A stretch of 64,000 bases of DNA, taken from Owenia fusiformis (taxonomy: Eukaryota; Annelida; Polychaeta; Sabellida; Oweniidae). The stretch spans positions 7,569,730 to 7,633,729 of the forward strand of contig CAIIXF020000007.1 of assembly GCA_903813345.2 (NCBI GenBank). Reading direction: 5' to 3'. Positions 62,601 to 64,000 of this stretch are shown here, in pieces. Within the stretch, counting starts at the first letter, position 1, and the number at the start of each line of letters is the position of its first letter. Below the pieces are notes generated by a model. It had not been told where the DNA came from. It was given only the letters and a program-made list of their open reading frames with translations, and made no database searches. The position numbers and the translations under genes were made by a program.

Positions 62601-63986
62601 TGGAGGTGATTTATGCGGATGTATATCAGACAAGAACACTACAGGTCACATCGCAACATTACACGAGTTTGTATTACATTACATTGAATTGTATTTTAGG
62701 TTGGATTTGTCAAGGCAATCATATGTGGAGGTGATTTATGCGGATGTATATCAGACAAGAACAGTACAGGTCACATCCCAACATTACACGAGTTTGTATT
62801 ACATTACATTGTATTGTATTTAAGGTTGGTTTTGTGAAGGCAATCATATGTGGAGGTGATTTATGCGGGTGTATATCAGACAAGAACACTACAGGTCACA
62901 TCGCAACTTTACACGAGTTTGCGAGCACTGAGAGGTCTTTCTATTGCCAATTATTCCCTGTTCTCAACCGAGTAGTATTACCTTTCACTAAGACAGGTAA
63001 GAAGTATGAGTCATCTTAAATAATTTTTTTAATTTTTTTTTTATTACTTTTTTATTCATAGAAAACATTAAATAAAATTGATAAAACATAAAAAAATATT
63101 CACTGCACAATTTAAAGTGTAATTTCATTTCTGTTATAGTAAACAATGAATATTGATAATAGGAATAAATATCATTCTAATATGAAATGTGATGTCAAAA
63201 TAAGCGTACAATTGATTCACTGGTCTATACTTTTAAATGTATGACTATATATTTTGTTATAGAATAGTAAATGTTATGTTTTATGATAGAGTAACAATAC
63301 AGTTGAGCTTATGAAATGACATTATAATGTCAACAGAATATTGTATTAATCGAACAAGTTTGCCATCTGTTGAGTAATAAGAGATCAGTCAAGAATATTC
63401 CATTTATTTTTGTTTTTCAGATATCTATGACTCTTTGCTGAAGTCCTCTCATGGTGCTACTATAAAGTCACTTTTCGAGACATTCATCAGTATTTCTAAT
63501 ATGGTAAATATAAGATCTTCCATCTTGATTTTTATAAACAGGATTTAGGGAGAACATGCTTTCATTGAGGTTTTATCAAAATAGGAGTTTCTATATTGCT
63601 TTGAAGTCCTGTTAATTCTAGTTTTTTTGTGAGATTTTATGAGAATTGCATATTAAACCTCTGTTAATAACTTACATTTAACTTTTTTTGATAGCATATT
63701 TTGAATTCAGTTAAAATTTTCCACAATAATAAATTTGATTTTTACAGTTATGTTATTTCAATCAGTTACTGCATGGTCAGTAATACTCTGAAATATTTGT
63801 ATGCGTTTATTAGGTGTGTTCTAACAGTCTAGAATTGACAGCTATTATACAGCAGGGCCTACCTATAGAAACACTGAGATGTATAGACAAGCATGACTTT
63901 TATATGAACAAGTTCAAGACCTACTCAAAATACTTCGGAGATATGTTGGCACTAGGAGGGTTTGAACAAATCGCAAAAGAAGGACA
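53638..63986 (+). CDS. ALS2: Alsin (ALS2), 5' part, 11 coding exons, continues beyond window
   Basis: Exons 53638-53660, 55053-55300, 55778-57073, 57369-57453, 60615-60711, 61080-61157, 61504-61616, 61912-61981, 62825-62996, 63421-63503 and 63814-63986 give 812 codons plus 2 nt. Alsin is an endosomal guanine-nucleotide exchange factor for Rab5, with Rac-linked functions. The RCC1-like propeller is present in two parts: VYVWQGYIG, MYTYGNNQYGQLGLG, VYCWGDALHGQCG and IYVWGTGPQLGLG, then VWVWGDGQNGQLGL and VYSWGRNEDGQLGHN. A Ser-rich linker (about residues 225-522, exon 3) interrupts it, as in vertebrate alsin. LYYCGREP and GHIATLHEFASTERSFY lead into the DH region. PH, MORN and VPS9 parts lie outside. 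Start ATG 53638 gives MATKKNRRHDDDDGKD. The exon 7 donor is GC (see findings). Exon 9 is preceded by an array of partial copies of itself. Confidence 0.93.
54286..54945. mobile_element. Two adjacent copies of a palindrome-rich repeat, about 330 and 320 bp, in ALS2 intron 1
   Basis: Both copies run from TATGTCCCTATCATTGAATA to AATGCTTCGCT.GGTATGTAA. Shared features are ATATAGCCCGAGCTTGCGAG, a TGACG(T/C)CAC site and TTGTCATGGTAAAAAGTTTG. Each contains inverse blocks: ATTGAATATATGCCT is mirrored by AGGCATATATTCAAT in the second copy, and GGCTATA...TATAGCC brackets the AATATA centre. No ORF. Confidence 0.7.
57454..59194. other. ALS2 intron 4, first part: nothing recognised
   Basis: AT-rich intron. 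No gene, RNA or clear repeat seen before the TIR element at 59195. Confidence 0.45.
59195..59593. mobile_element. TIR element with 27-bp ends and internal duplication
   Basis: The left end ACAAAGGACGATTCTCGG and right end CCGAGAATCGTCCTTTGT are perfect inverse repeats, and the match extends to about 27 bp. Inside, a roughly 190-bp block is present twice (landmarks GAGC.TTATCCCTGCTTC and TTTAATTTGGGTAATATTT). No ORF worth calling. Lies in ALS2 intron 4. Confidence 0.75.
61229..61378 (+). repeat. 'GTCACCAC hairpin' family element, diverged
   Basis: Starts GCCACGTCAGCGGTGACGTA, then TTGTCATAATAAGCCCC. It ends TCTAACAAATGGCTGGTGG followed by TGACATTTTGCATGTTAAT. It is about 150 bp and lies in ALS2 intron 6. 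Confidence 0.6.
61617..61911 (+). other. GC-AG intron in ALS2 (intron 7)
   Basis: Exon 7 ends CCTAG and the intron starts GCAAGTAT; it ends TTCTTCAG. Only this join keeps the frame: AG|G CAA TCT gives EPRQSICEDEQQ. Using the nearby GT (CAA|GTATAA) would run into TGA within five codons of exon 8. AG|GCAAGT is the classical strong GC donor. Confidence 0.85.
62201..62824 (+). repeat. Array of five partial copies of ALS2 exon 9, each with its own splice acceptor
   Basis: Units start at 62201, 62325, 62450, 62575 and 62700 (period 124-125), followed by the true exon 9 at 62825. Each unit has a TAG acceptor (AAG at 62825), then 96 bases of exon 9 from GTTGGATTTGT to CACGAGTTT, then GTATTACATTACATTG spacer. 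In each partial copy the exon portion is directly followed by GT. The true exon continues GCGAGCACTGAG. By my count seven codons vary across copies; five of those changes are silent. Confidence 0.95.
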
Positions 63987-64000
63987 GTAAGTAGTAGAGG

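Noticed and set aside
62239-62823. Open frames through the ALS2 exon 9 copy array
   Set aside because: They are in frames other than alsin; the alsin frame is broken at each unit because periods of 124-125 are not multiples of three.

Overview
The window is animal nuclear DNA: AT-rich, with intron-split genes using GT-AG junctions, spaced polyadenylation signals and many kinds of transposon debris. Four conserved bilaterian genes could be traced exon by exon. The repeat spectrum (MITEs, foldbacks, minisatellites, a tRNA-Lys-like element) and a lyase for algal or matrix polysaccharide suggest a marine invertebrate such as a hemichordate, amphioxus or mollusc. I cannot fix the phylum from sequence alone.

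Layout: (1) 3-18596, minus strand: the first 17 coding exons of TRRAP, the HEAT/PI3K-like scaffold of SAGA and TIP60/NuA4. Intron 12 holds a complete three-exon PL6 polysaccharide lyase gene on the plus strand (3776-6002) and a 5'-truncated LINE. Intron 5 holds a 37-bp minisatellite that copies the exon 6 splice acceptor and is interrupted by a hAT-like element. Intron 1 holds a 3.5-kb transposon with about 520-bp inverted repeats, a zinc-finger ORF and two MITEs nested inside it. (2) 20234-41831, plus strand: complete ARL5-type small GTPase in six exons. Its 13-kb intron 2 carries a 5.9-kb repeat complex with 1,045-bp tandem copies and a roughly 135-150-bp array. (3) 45299-52709, minus strand: complete KIF9 kinesin in 14 coding exons. 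(4) 53638-63986, plus strand: the first 11 coding exons of ALS2 (alsin), including a GC-AG intron and an array of partial exon copies with splice acceptors just upstream of exon 9.

TRRAP/ARL5 and KIF9/ALS2 are head-to-head pairs separated by 1.6 kb and 0.9 kb, so each pair may share a promoter region. ARL5 and KIF9 are tail-to-tail, with candidate polyadenylation signals about 120 bp apart. These genes do not form one pathway. TRRAP is nuclear chromatin machinery, ARL5 and alsin act in membrane traffic, and KIF9 is a ciliary motor.

The most unusual features are the two unrelated genes (TRRAP and ALS2) whose introns carry tandem arrays of their own downstream splice acceptor plus exon start, and the intron-bearing PL6 lyase, a family best known from bacteria, nested inside TRRAP.
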